From contig JAUCQB010000249.1 of NCBI GenBank assembly GCA_030372985.1, positions 1-64,000 on the forward strand: 64,000 bases of DNA. Direction: 5' to 3'. Origin of the DNA: Phycisphaerae bacterium. Lineage in GTDB: Bacteria > Planctomycetota > Phycisphaerae > UBA1845 > PWPN01. The position numbers were made by a program, and so were the translations under genes. Shown here one piece after another: positions 6,138 to 13,988 of the stretch. Under the pieces are notes generated by a model. That model searched no databases. It worked only from the letters and a program-made list of their open reading frames with translations, and was not told the DNA's origin. The first letter of the stretch is position 1. Each line of letters begins with the position of its first letter.

Positions 6138-7859
6138 ATGTGTTTCAGCAAGCGTTACTGCGACGAACGGTTAAACCGCGATTCGATGGCGCGCCTGGAA
6201 CCCTCGTACTGCCCGCGTGGTGTTCTGAACGGACTCAAGGCCGGCCTGTTCCACATTCCCCGGCCGGTCTGCGGGCTGGAGCACGAGTTCAATATGGCCG
6301 CGGTGATCAACACCAGGCACGGATTGAGGCCGGACGAGATCTGCGTGGAGTATCTGCTCACGGCAGCGCGGGATCTGGGCGCACGGCGGGCTTACGGACG
6401 GTATTCGGGGGGCAGCCGCGAGACGGAGTTCGAGCGAGGCCGCCTCATCCTGCCCGGGCCGGGCGGTCTGGCGGTCAACGTGTACGACGACTCGAGCAAG
6501 TTCGAGATGTCCTTCGGTGAATTCACCAGTGCCCGCAAGGCGATCGCCGTGGAAAAGGCGATGGTTCCCAGGCTCAGGGCGGTGATTGGACAAGCCGAGG
6601 ACATGCTTCGCGAGAAATACGGCGAAGACCCGCTCCTGCTGGTGCACCTGTCGGGCGGGGACGGCCATTCCACTTGTGCGTCGCTTCATCTCAACATCCC
6701 ATGGAACGACGCGGTGAGTCACGCGGCCTACGTGTCGCAGGAGGCGTTCCCTGACTTGCAGGAGACATTGCTTCGGCAGTTGCTCATCGTGGTAACCGTT
6801 GCCGCGACGGGCATGCCCATCGAGGCCGGCATGGCATCCGATCCTCGGAGTATGACCTTCGAGCTGGTCACCGGATGCTCGACGCTGGAGCCCCATCGGC
6901 CGATGCAGTTCCAGCGCCTGGAAGCAAGACCGAGCGAGGGCTACGAGCCGGGCACCGGCCGCAACATGGGTATGGTCTGCAACTGGGGCCAGAGCGAAGT
7001 GGCCAATCTGCTCACTCTGGTGCTCAATCAGCTTGAGACGCTGCGGTTTCACCTGGTAGTGGGCGGTTTCTATCAACCGACGCGGATACTCGCGGCGGGC
7101 GACAATCTGCTCGTGCTGTCGCACCAGCTCCCCCTGGACATGCGGCGCGGGGCGGAGCTGCACCGCCGGGCGCTGGACGAGCGTCACCGATTCGTGGCCT
7201 GGTTGATGAAGGAGGTGGGCGAGGAGGTGGTCGGGGAGCTGGTCCCGGAGGTTCACGAAGCCCTGGCATGGGACGACCGTGTGCTCACGGCCATCGAGCA
7301 GAACGACCGGGAGACGATCGAGGGGACGACGGATTTCGGCAAGAAGCTGTCCCTCGCGGAAAAAGTGCTGAGGGCCAGGGAGGGTACCTGGGAGGAGAAC
7401 CTGACGGCGATTCGCAACGTCTGTTTTGCATTCGCCTCGCCGCAGGAGCTGTCCCCCTATCACAGCTACTTTGTCCCGAAGGGCCTGGAGCAGCGGGTGG
7501 TGAGCGATGAGGAGATTCGGGATGCCGGCCCGGACCCCCTGACCCGAAGCTATTTCTTCGCGGCGGTGATCCGGAAGTTCTGGCAGGATGAGGATTCGGG
7601 CCTCGACCATGTTTCCTGGGACTGGGACCGCCTTTCTCGACGCTGGACCGCGAAGAGATCGGGCGGCTGGGTCCCCGACTTGAGGTGCTTCGAACAAATC
7701 ATCGATCTCCCCAGTTCGATCGGCCACCACCAGGCGGCGGTTGAGGAAGTCCTGAACAGGATACGTTCGCTGGATGAATTATTCGAGGTTTTCGGAACGA
7801 GCCGCGACGACCACCCAAGTCCTGTCGGCTCGAAGGAGGCGTGTGATGATGGAACTTGA
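6138..7859 (+). CDS. PafA/Dop-family (glutamine-synthetase-fold) ligase, copy 1
   Basis: A 573-residue protein with the three core motifs of the carboxylate-amine ligase fold shared by PafA, Dop and gamma-glutamyl-cysteine synthetase: CGLEHEFNM (Glu48, Glu50), FEMSFGEFTSA (Glu123, Glu128) and STCASLHLNIPW (His184, Asn186). These residues normally bind magnesium and ATP. PafA attaches Pup through its C-terminal glutamate to lysines, and Dop deamidates or removes Pup. It is more divergent than the second copy, and a long C-terminal helical region (residues ~330-560) is unlike mycobacterial PafA. It starts 11 bp after the ATPase gene and overlaps the Pup-like gene by 14 bp. Which copy is the ligase and which is the deamidase/depupylase cannot be decided from sequence alone. 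Confidence 0.7.
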   Translation: MCFSKRYCDERLNRDSMARLEPSYCPRGVLNGLKAGLFHIPRPVCGLEHEFNMAAVINTRHGLRPDEICVEYLLTAARDLGARRAYGRYSGGSRETEFERGRLILPGPGGLAVNVYDDSSKFEMSFGEFTSARKAIAVEKAMVPRLRAVIGQAEDMLREKYGEDPLLLVHLSGGDGHSTCASLHLNIPWNDAVSHAAYVSQEAFPDLQETLLRQLLIVVTVAATGMPIEAGMASDPRSMTFELVTGCSTLEPHRPMQFQRLEARPSEGYEPGTGRNMGMVCNWGQSEVANLLTLVLNQLETLRFHLVVGGFYQPTRILAAGDNLLVLSHQLPLDMRRGAELHRRALDERHRFVAWLMKEVGEEVVGELVPEVHEALAWDDRVLTAIEQNDRETIEGTTDFGKKLSLAEKVLRAREGTWEENLTAIRNVCFAFASPQELSPYHSYFVPKGLEQRVVSDEEIRDAGPDPLTRSYFFAAVIRKFWQDEDSGLDHVSWDWDRLSRRWTAKRSGGWVPDLRCFEQIIDLPSSIGHHQAAVEEVLNRIRSLDELFEVFGTSRDDHPSPVGSKEACDDGT

Positions 7860-8040
7860 AAGAAGACATCGAGACGACCAGAACCTGCCGCGGCCTGATG
7901 CGGGGCAAGGCGACGCGTCACCGCCGGCGCGGGATTTCCGCAAGGAGTCCGACGAGATCGATCATCATCTCGATCGCTCGCTCGCGGACATCTCCGAGCG
8001 ATACCGGGCCCGGGATGTCATCAACCGAGGTGGCCAGTGA
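7846..8040 (+). CDS. Pup/UBact-like protein modifier ending in Gly-Gly-Gln
   Basis: A 64-residue, highly charged protein. It has a disordered, Pro/Asp/Arg-rich N-terminal half, a helical stretch (DFRKESDEIDHHLDRSLADI) and the C-terminus VINRGGQ. This is the layout of Pup, including the Gly-Gly-Gln tail that Dop deamidates to Gly-Gly-Glu before PafA conjugates it. There are no cysteines. The ATG at 7846 lies six bases after AAGGAGG (7833-7839), one of the best ribosome sites in the operon, as expected for an abundant small modifier. It lies exactly between the two PafA/Dop-family genes, overlapping the first by 14 bp and the second by 4 bp. Size, tail and context together make this call strong. 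Confidence 0.85.
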   Translation: MMELERRHRDDQNLPRPDAGQGDASPPARDFRKESDEIDHHLDRSLADISERYRARDVINRGGQ

Positions 8041-9563
8041 CCGCCGGACCGCCGGACTTTTCGCGGCCGATCGTGATTCCTTCTGCGCCCGTCGACCTCT
8101 GGCCGAGCGTGAACATGGGCAGGGAGGTCGAGTTTGCCCCTGTGGGGCAGACGCAAGAACAGGCGGCCAAGCGCGTGGTTGAAATCATGGAGTCGGTCAA
8201 GCGACTGATACCGAGCGCGCCGCGCGATCCGCAGGCCCCGCAGGATGTCTTCACCCCTCTCGGGAGGATATACCCGGAGCTGGGCGTCCTGCTGGAGATC
8301 GCCGGCCCGACCTGTTACTCGGCGGAGGCCTTGGCGTGGACCTACGAGGCGGCGTTCTCCCTGCTTCGCACGGCCGGCTCCCCGTTGTGCAACGGCGGAC
8401 GGGCGACCTTTGCACACACCCCCTCGGACCACGCCGAAGTGCTTTATTCGTCAGTGGCCGCCCACAGCACCGGATGCCACCTGAATTTCCACTGCCACCA
8501 GCCTCTTGACGAGGAGAAGCTCAGGCGGTTTGCCGGAATCGCAAGTGCACTGAACATCGTATTCGGTCCGGGCGGCCTGACGTGCCCGCCCGGCGACCGC
8601 CCTCGCATCTGCTGCGATCCGCGGGCGGATCATATTCAGCAGCTCTTCGGTCAGTCGGCGCACAACATTGCCCCCAAGCCCTTCTTTCTGCTTCGGGATG
8701 AGCCGTGTGCCGAGGCCCCCGCCTCGAGACTTCAGGTCGTCGCCTTCGGCGCGCCCCGGTCTCCCGTGTGCAGTTGGCTCCAGGCCGGTCTGCTTCAGCT
8801 TGCGTTTCGACAGGTCCTCATGGAGGACCCCCCCCGGTGGCCGATCGACGATCCGATCCGGGTTCTTCGCGCCGGCCCCGGCCAGTTGTTCTATCCCGCG
8901 GGATTCTGGAGTAACTGGCCGCGGAGCCCGCTGACCAAGCTGGACATGGCGATCAAGATCATCCACTGCCTGCGGAAACTCGGCGTGCGGCTGGCTCCGG
9001 ACGAGGCCGCCGCCGCCAGGGTCGAATCGATGTGCCTGCTGGCGATCGAGGTGGCCAAGGCCAATGCCATGCCTTCCGACAGGCTTCCTGTCGCCCCTTC
9101 GGACATGGCCATTAAAACCTATTTGTTCAACCGGGTCGCCCGAATGCATGGTTTTGCCGACTTCTCGGAGCTGGCGGGGCAATACGCGCAGCAACCCGCG
9201 GTTGGCGGTTCGGTGGGTCGTGCCCTGGACGCAATGATTGTCGTCGATGCGTTGTTCCACAGCATCCGCGATGCGGATTCCACCTATGAGATGGCCGCTC
9301 GCGAGGGGGTATTCGTGAAGCCCGAGTTCGAGCGTCCCCTCCGAATCGCGGACCCGCGTCAACTGCCGGGGGGGGTCGCCAGACGCGATCGGGTGCGGGC
9401 CGCCCTGCTCAGCGAAGGCACGGACGGCGAGCGAGTCCGCCAATGCGACTGGACCACGGTGTCCATGCAAAACGGCCGATTCATCGATTTGCCCAATCCG
9501 TGGTCAGGATTGGCAGAATGTAGAAGGCGTACGAGATTCATGGGTATGCTGGTACAATGGTAA
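8037..9563 (+). CDS. PafA/Dop-family ligase or depupylase, copy 2
   Basis: A 508-residue protein recognisably of the PafA/Dop family. Motifs in order: MGREVEF (Glu30, Glu32), GRIYPELGVLLEIAGP (corresponding to the family's 'G-A-R-L-Y-x-D-x-x-H-P-E' strand), STGCHLNFHC (His148, Asn150), RADHIQQLFGQ (residues 196-206) and FFLLRDEPCAE (Arg220-Asp-Glu-Pro223). The last two are hallmark segments of the family. Predicted to act on the C-terminal Gln/Glu of the small modifier encoded immediately upstream. It starts with a GTG that overlaps the modifier stop by 4 bp, so translation is coupled. It lacks membrane segments and is presumably cytoplasmic. The reaction direction remains unassigned. Confidence 0.8.
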   Translation: MTAGPPDFSRPIVIPSAPVDLWPSVNMGREVEFAPVGQTQEQAAKRVVEIMESVKRLIPSAPRDPQAPQDVFTPLGRIYPELGVLLEIAGPTCYSAEALAWTYEAAFSLLRTAGSPLCNGGRATFAHTPSDHAEVLYSSVAAHSTGCHLNFHCHQPLDEEKLRRFAGIASALNIVFGPGGLTCPPGDRPRICCDPRADHIQQLFGQSAHNIAPKPFFLLRDEPCAEAPASRLQVVAFGAPRSPVCSWLQAGLLQLAFRQVLMEDPPRWPIDDPIRVLRAGPGQLFYPAGFWSNWPRSPLTKLDMAIKIIHCLRKLGVRLAPDEAAAARVESMCLLAIEVAKANAMPSDRLPVAPSDMAIKTYLFNRVARMHGFADFSELAGQYAQQPAVGGSVGRALDAMIVVDALFHSIRDADSTYEMAAREGVFVKPEFERPLRIADPRQLPGGVARRDRVRAALLSEGTDGERVRQCDWTTVSMQNGRFIDLPNPWSGLAECRRRTRFMGMLVQW

Positions 9564-9579
9564 AGGGAAGGAGGGTCTT

Positions 9580-10995
9580 ATGAGAGGCTTGTTGTCCGTC
9601 ACGCTGGTGCTGCTGAGCGCGGCCTGTTCCAACAAGGCCGACGTCGTTCTGCCCGATGACTTTCTGATCCAGCAGATGAACGTGTTCTATCAGCAGGGGC
9701 CGCGAATCGTTCAAAGCTACGCGGCCCATCCGGATCTGACGTATCGCGGCGACGTTTACGACACCGCGCTGACCATTCTCCATTTTCTGGCCCGCTGCCA
9801 GGTTGAGCAGGCTCGACCGCTGGCGGACGGTCTGGTGTTCCTCCAGGACCATGACCAGGTGCCCGACGGCCGGCTGCACGCGGCCTACTGGGCGAACAAT
9901 CTGCTCGATCCCGCCGGGCAGTACACGTCGGTTATGGACCCGAACATCTCTCCGGGGAACATGTCCTGGGCGGGCATCGCGTTGACTCGGTTCTACCAGG
10001 TGACCGGAGAGCAGAAGTACCTCGATGCGGCCGTGAAGGCGGCCGACTGGATCCTGAACCACTGTCAGAAGACCGATTCCGCCGGCGGTTTTTCCGGGGG
10101 CCTGCTCGGGTGGAGCTACGGAGCGGTCACCTGGAGATCCACAGAGCACAATATCGATGTTTTTGCTCTTGGTCGGGCATTGTATGACCTGACCGGTAAC
10201 GAGAAATGGAACAGCATGGCCCAGCATGCCCAAACGTTCGTGCGGAGCATGTTTGTGACCGATGGCAGCTACTACCTGACCGGAACGCGCGGGGCCGATG
10301 GCACCGAGCCGAATCCGTCGCCCATTCCTGTTGACGCCCAATCATGGGCGGTCCTGGCCGGGATTGACGACCAGTCGAACCTGGATCAGGCTCTGCAGTG
10401 GCTGCTGGATCATCTGATCATCACCGAGACCGTCGGCGAACACACCTATTCGGGTGTGAAGTTTTCGACGGAAGGCAACCACATCATGTGCGAAGCGACG
10501 GCCGGGGTGGCCATGGCCCTGTGGGCCGCCGGGCGACAGACGGAGGCCCAGGGTCTCTTCGATTCCCTGGAACAGATGCAGGCATTCGCCCCAAACAGCG
10601 ATGGAAACGGCATTGTCGCGACGCCCTTCCCGGATGGCGCACCCACGGGTTACGGTTCGACGTATCCCAACTCGCTGCATGTGGCGAGCACGGCCTGGAC
10701 GAGCCTGGCATCTCTCGCGCGATGCGAGGTATTTGCCAATCCGCTTGGGCCGCTTGCCGGCTCCGATCCTCAAGCGGATGGGGCGCCGGGTGATTACGAC
10801 TGCGACTGCGATGTGGATCCGGACGACTTTGACCTCTTTGAGGTCTGCGCATCAGGTCCCGCGGTTCTGCCGGCCGCCGGTTGCGAGGCGAGGGATTTTG
10901 ACGAAGACCGGGATGTGGATCAGTCCGACTTCAGCGTCTTCCAGAGGTGCTACTCGGGGGCCGGCGCCCTGGTCGATCCGGACTGCAGAGAGTAG
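9580..10995 (+). CDS. Secreted six-hairpin-like lipoprotein with planctomycete dockerin-type repeats
   Basis: A 471-residue lipoprotein: signal peptide ending in the lipobox LLSAAC (Cys16). Residues ~40-380 look like an alpha-helical toroid (repeated YDTALTILHFLARC, GIALTRFYQVTGEQKYLDAA, VFALGRALYDLTG) of the kind found in six-hairpin glycosidases and lyases. The C-terminus has two calcium-binding-type loops (DCDCDVDPDDFDLFEVC and DFDEDRDVDQSDFSVFQRC), the planctomycete dockerin-like EF-hand pair. It follows the Pup operon by 16 bp with a strong GGAAGGAGG, so it may be co-transcribed, although its function looks extracellular and unrelated. It may be the last gene of the operon or a separate unit. 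Confidence 0.75.
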   Translation: MRGLLSVTLVLLSAACSNKADVVLPDDFLIQQMNVFYQQGPRIVQSYAAHPDLTYRGDVYDTALTILHFLARCQVEQARPLADGLVFLQDHDQVPDGRLHAAYWANNLLDPAGQYTSVMDPNISPGNMSWAGIALTRFYQVTGEQKYLDAAVKAADWILNHCQKTDSAGGFSGGLLGWSYGAVTWRSTEHNIDVFALGRALYDLTGNEKWNSMAQHAQTFVRSMFVTDGSYYLTGTRGADGTEPNPSPIPVDAQSWAVLAGIDDQSNLDQALQWLLDHLIITETVGEHTYSGVKFSTEGNHIMCEATAGVAMALWAAGRQTEAQGLFDSLEQMQAFAPNSDGNGIVATPFPDGAPTGYGSTYPNSLHVASTAWTSLASLARCEVFANPLGPLAGSDPQADGAPGDYDCDCDVDPDDFDLFEVCASGPAVLPAAGCEARDFDEDRDVDQSDFSVFQRCYSGAGALVDPDCRE

Positions 10996-11131
10996 AGCGC
11001 TTCACGTATGAACGCAGCGGCGGACCTCCGGGTTGGCCGGCGGCCGGCTGTGTTGCAGGAGGCCCGGCCTGCCGTGCATCTCATGCGAGGACTCGACCCC
11101 TTCGGAGACGTTGCCGGCGAATCGCGCCGTT

Positions 11132-13861
11132 CTATTCCGGCAAAGGCAGCTCCTCCGGGCAATCCTGTACCAGTCGTACCTCCACATGGGCTGTGAGGGA
11201 CTCGGCGGCCTGCAGCGTCACGGTCTGGTTCGCGTTGATCTGGACGGCTTGTGCCGGCGGGAGCTGCCGTCGTTCCCCTGCTCGTGCGGGGATCGTCTCC
11301 GCTCGCTCGCCTGGGAAGAAAACCAGTCTCTCGCCTTCGCGCAGGGTTGCGGGGAACTCGATCCGCTGCGTGCCGGCCTTGAGCGACGGCCGTACAAGGC
11401 TCGCCTCATCCCATTCCGCCAGGGCCTTGACGTCGTCGATCCAGCAGTTCACCGTGGCTCCGGCCGGCAGGCCGTTGTAGTAGAACATCAATTGCTCCAC
11501 CTTGCGGTAGTCGATGGGCTCCGGCGAAGGCTTGGTGGGACGCGGCAACTGAAAGTATCTCCATTCGCGGAAGTCGTTCTGGATGTAGTAATCGGTGGCA
11601 TGGCGGTCGTCCCGCAGTTGCAGCTTGAAAGCCCCGCCGTTGCCGTCGCCGCGAAGCCACAAACCAATGGCCTTGTGCCAGGACAGATCGAGCGGAGGAT
11701 CGAATCGCTTGCTGACGACGCACCAGCCGCTTGCGTCGGCGAGCGTGCTGCCGGCCGTGTACTTCCCGCATCTGGCGCCTTGAGCAGGATCTTCGGTCAC
11801 CGAGGTCAGTTGCTGAGTCACGCCTTGTTTGGCGGAAGCGTTTTTCGCGTATGGGGACAGGTCGTCGAAGGTCTCGAGCACGACTGCCTGCGGCGCCTCG
11901 TATGCCTTACCCGGTCGTACCAGCGGCCCGCAGCGGATCTGCACGCCCAGCCTCGCACCGCTCGTTGCCGGCTCGATCGGCCAGACGTTCTGCTTGCCGT
12001 CGAGTTCCCGGACCTCTTGCCACGGTCCGAAAACGACGCGTCGCAGGCGCGGCGGGCCTGGCCGCAGACGGTATTCGCGGCCCGGTTCTCGCAGCAGGCG
12101 CCGAATGGACTGCGGCACCTTGCGGGAGAGGCGGAGCTTCTCATAGGCGTTCACGAGATCGAAGATCGCGCCCATCTCCGGGTGACCTGCCAGTTGCTGT
12201 GGGTTGGTCTGCACCGAAATGGACGCCCCGAAGCCCAGGCATTTCTGGAGAACGTACTCGAACTGGTCGGCCGTCACCTTCGGGTCGTAGACGTAGTACC
12301 AGCCGATATCCATCGGCATGAGGTTCGCTTCGTAGTTGGCCAACCACCCGAGGCGCTGATCGAGGTACCCTTTGAGATCCCCGTGGCCGTCAGCCGAGGC
12401 CATCCGGGAGATCAGGTGCCACGAATAATGGCTGTAGCTCGATCCTTGCAGAAGCGTGTTCTTGTTGGTCAGTCCGCGGTAGTACATGTCCTGCAACTTG
12501 GCGTTGTAGTACCAGTGATCGCCCTGCAGCCGCTCCGAGCCGTCAAAGTAGAGCATGTCGGCTTCAACGGCGTTGGCCACCCTGCACGCGTTGCCGACGA
12601 CCTCCTTGGCGAGCGTGCTGTCCAGATCGAAGAGAAAGTACCCGTACGATCGCAGGAGGTGCTCGACCTTGTCTCCCTTTCGATGGGCGGCAGCCTTGGT
12701 GCCGCAGGCCCCGCGCTGGCAGCGGGCCAGGCCGTATGGCGGCTGTGTGCGAAGCTCACGGTATTGAATCAGCTCGTCACCGATCTGGACAAACGTGCCG
12801 TTTCCCGTGTAGCCGCCATCCTCTGCCGGGAAGTCCTTCGGCGAGGTCACCGTGGGAAGGAAATCCGCTTGGTCGTCGGTGTCCGCGGCCAGCTCTGCCC
12901 GGGCGTCCTTGAACAACCGCGGGTCAGGCACGGGCGTCACATAAGGATCATTCAGGTAGACGGCCGCGTTCAGAAAGTGCAGACCCACGCGGAAGCCGGC
13001 GCCACGGAGCCTGGCCACCGTTCGCTGGACCGAGGGCAGGCCGTCAGGGAAGAATCCGCGGTTGATCTCGTAGTGACCGTGAGTCTGGCTCCAACTGTCA
13101 CCCAGGATGAGGATCATGTCGAAGCCGCCGCGTTTTGCCCAGGCGATCACCTCATCAGCGTTCTTCTCGCCAAAGCCGGTGATGAAGAGGTAGCTCCTTT
13201 GCGTCCATGGCGATTGTCTGCTCCAGGTGCCGCCCGGATGGGGATTCGGCAGCCCTGCGGCCTTCTCGAAGGTGTCCAAGGTCGTCTCAAAGGATTTCCG
13301 CGGTCCGGCAATGATACCAAATCCGGCCGGCATGAGGCCGTAGCGGCGCAAGACGTCGGCGCAGAGCGTGATGCCCTTGCCGTCACCACGTTTCTCGGGA
13401 TGGGCGTGCACGTTGATCTGAGTGGCCATCACGGCGGCGGCAAAACTGTCATCGTAGTAAGCGTTGATCTGCGACCCGACGGTGCGCAGGCCGTCCAGAT
13501 TCAGGTTCGCCAGATGAATCGCGGCGATTCGTGTCGTATCGATGCCCGCGATCTGGTTCAGGGTCCAGATGGAGAAACCGTCGCCGGGCACGACGCGATA
13601 CGTCAGGCTCGCCCCGCCCGGAAAGCCAAACGTGAGCCGGTCGTCTTCCCTGCGTACGGCGTCGGGAACAAGCACGCCCGAGTCGGACTGTATTCGGCAG
13701 AAAGGATGTCCCGGCAGGGCATAGTTCCGACCCGTGGCGACGTCTTCGAGTGCAACGACGCGGGCGGCGTCATCCAGCCGCAGGACGGCCGTATTCCACC
13801 GAGCCTCAACAGCGCCGGCCGAGGTCGCTGCCCAGACGATCAGTGCAGTCATGATGTTCAT
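11132..13861 (-). CDS. Secreted glycoside-hydrolase-like TIM-barrel protein
   Basis: A 909-residue exported protein with an N-terminal signal peptide (TALIVWAATSAGAVEA). Residues ~20-190 form a beta-sandwich typical of the N-terminal domain of retaining glycosidases. A TIM-barrel-like part follows with GFDMILILGDSW, GFFPDGLPSVQRTVARLRGA and GFRVGLHFLNAA, then ADMLYFDGSE. This order (Asp in a strand, 'FP-x-G-L' helix, 'G-x-x-x-G-L-H') resembles alpha-galactosidase-type families such as GH36. The C-terminal ~350 residues look like a carbohydrate-binding jelly roll. A GAGGAGG lies 9-10 bases upstream of ATG 13861. A long open frame on the opposite strand is a GC-bias shadow. Substrate is unknown. 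It is convergent with the preceding + strand lipoprotein. Confidence 0.65.
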   Translation of the reverse strand: MNIMTALIVWAATSAGAVEARWNTAVLRLDDAARVVALEDVATGRNYALPGHPFCRIQSDSGVLVPDAVRREDDRLTFGFPGGASLTYRVVPGDGFSIWTLNQIAGIDTTRIAAIHLANLNLDGLRTVGSQINAYYDDSFAAAVMATQINVHAHPEKRGDGKGITLCADVLRRYGLMPAGFGIIAGPRKSFETTLDTFEKAAGLPNPHPGGTWSRQSPWTQRSYLFITGFGEKNADEVIAWAKRGGFDMILILGDSWSQTHGHYEINRGFFPDGLPSVQRTVARLRGAGFRVGLHFLNAAVYLNDPYVTPVPDPRLFKDARAELAADTDDQADFLPTVTSPKDFPAEDGGYTGNGTFVQIGDELIQYRELRTQPPYGLARCQRGACGTKAAAHRKGDKVEHLLRSYGYFLFDLDSTLAKEVVGNACRVANAVEADMLYFDGSERLQGDHWYYNAKLQDMYYRGLTNKNTLLQGSSYSHYSWHLISRMASADGHGDLKGYLDQRLGWLANYEANLMPMDIGWYYVYDPKVTADQFEYVLQKCLGFGASISVQTNPQQLAGHPEMGAIFDLVNAYEKLRLSRKVPQSIRRLLREPGREYRLRPGPPRLRRVVFGPWQEVRELDGKQNVWPIEPATSGARLGVQIRCGPLVRPGKAYEAPQAVVLETFDDLSPYAKNASAKQGVTQQLTSVTEDPAQGARCGKYTAGSTLADASGWCVVSKRFDPPLDLSWHKAIGLWLRGDGNGGAFKLQLRDDRHATDYYIQNDFREWRYFQLPRPTKPSPEPIDYRKVEQLMFYYNGLPAGATVNCWIDDVKALAEWDEASLVRPSLKAGTQRIEFPATLREGERLVFFPGERAETIPARAGERRQLPPAQAVQINANQTVTLQAAESLTAHVEVRLVQDCPEELPLPE

Positions 13862-13988
13862 CGTTGGATACCTCCTCGCGATGGCGTATGCCTGTCACGT
13901 CGATTGGCGTGCGTCGGCCATGCTACCACACGCTGAGATCATCGCCCAGAGGACTGTGCGGTCCGAATGGACAAACGCGTCCGAGGAA

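Noticed and set aside
6171-7730. A 519-aa minus-strand frame opposite PafA/Dop copy 1
   Set aside because: No recognised motif and embedded in a conserved + strand gene with overlaps to its neighbours.
8037-9563. Assigning the copies as pafA and dop by name
   Set aside because: Divergence is too high to decide which copy ligates and which removes the modifier.
11033-13936. A 967-aa open frame on the + strand opposite the glycosidase gene
   Set aside because: It lacks a leader or domain; the minus-strand reading has a signal peptide, a ribosome site and recognisable motifs. The frame is a GC-bias shadow.
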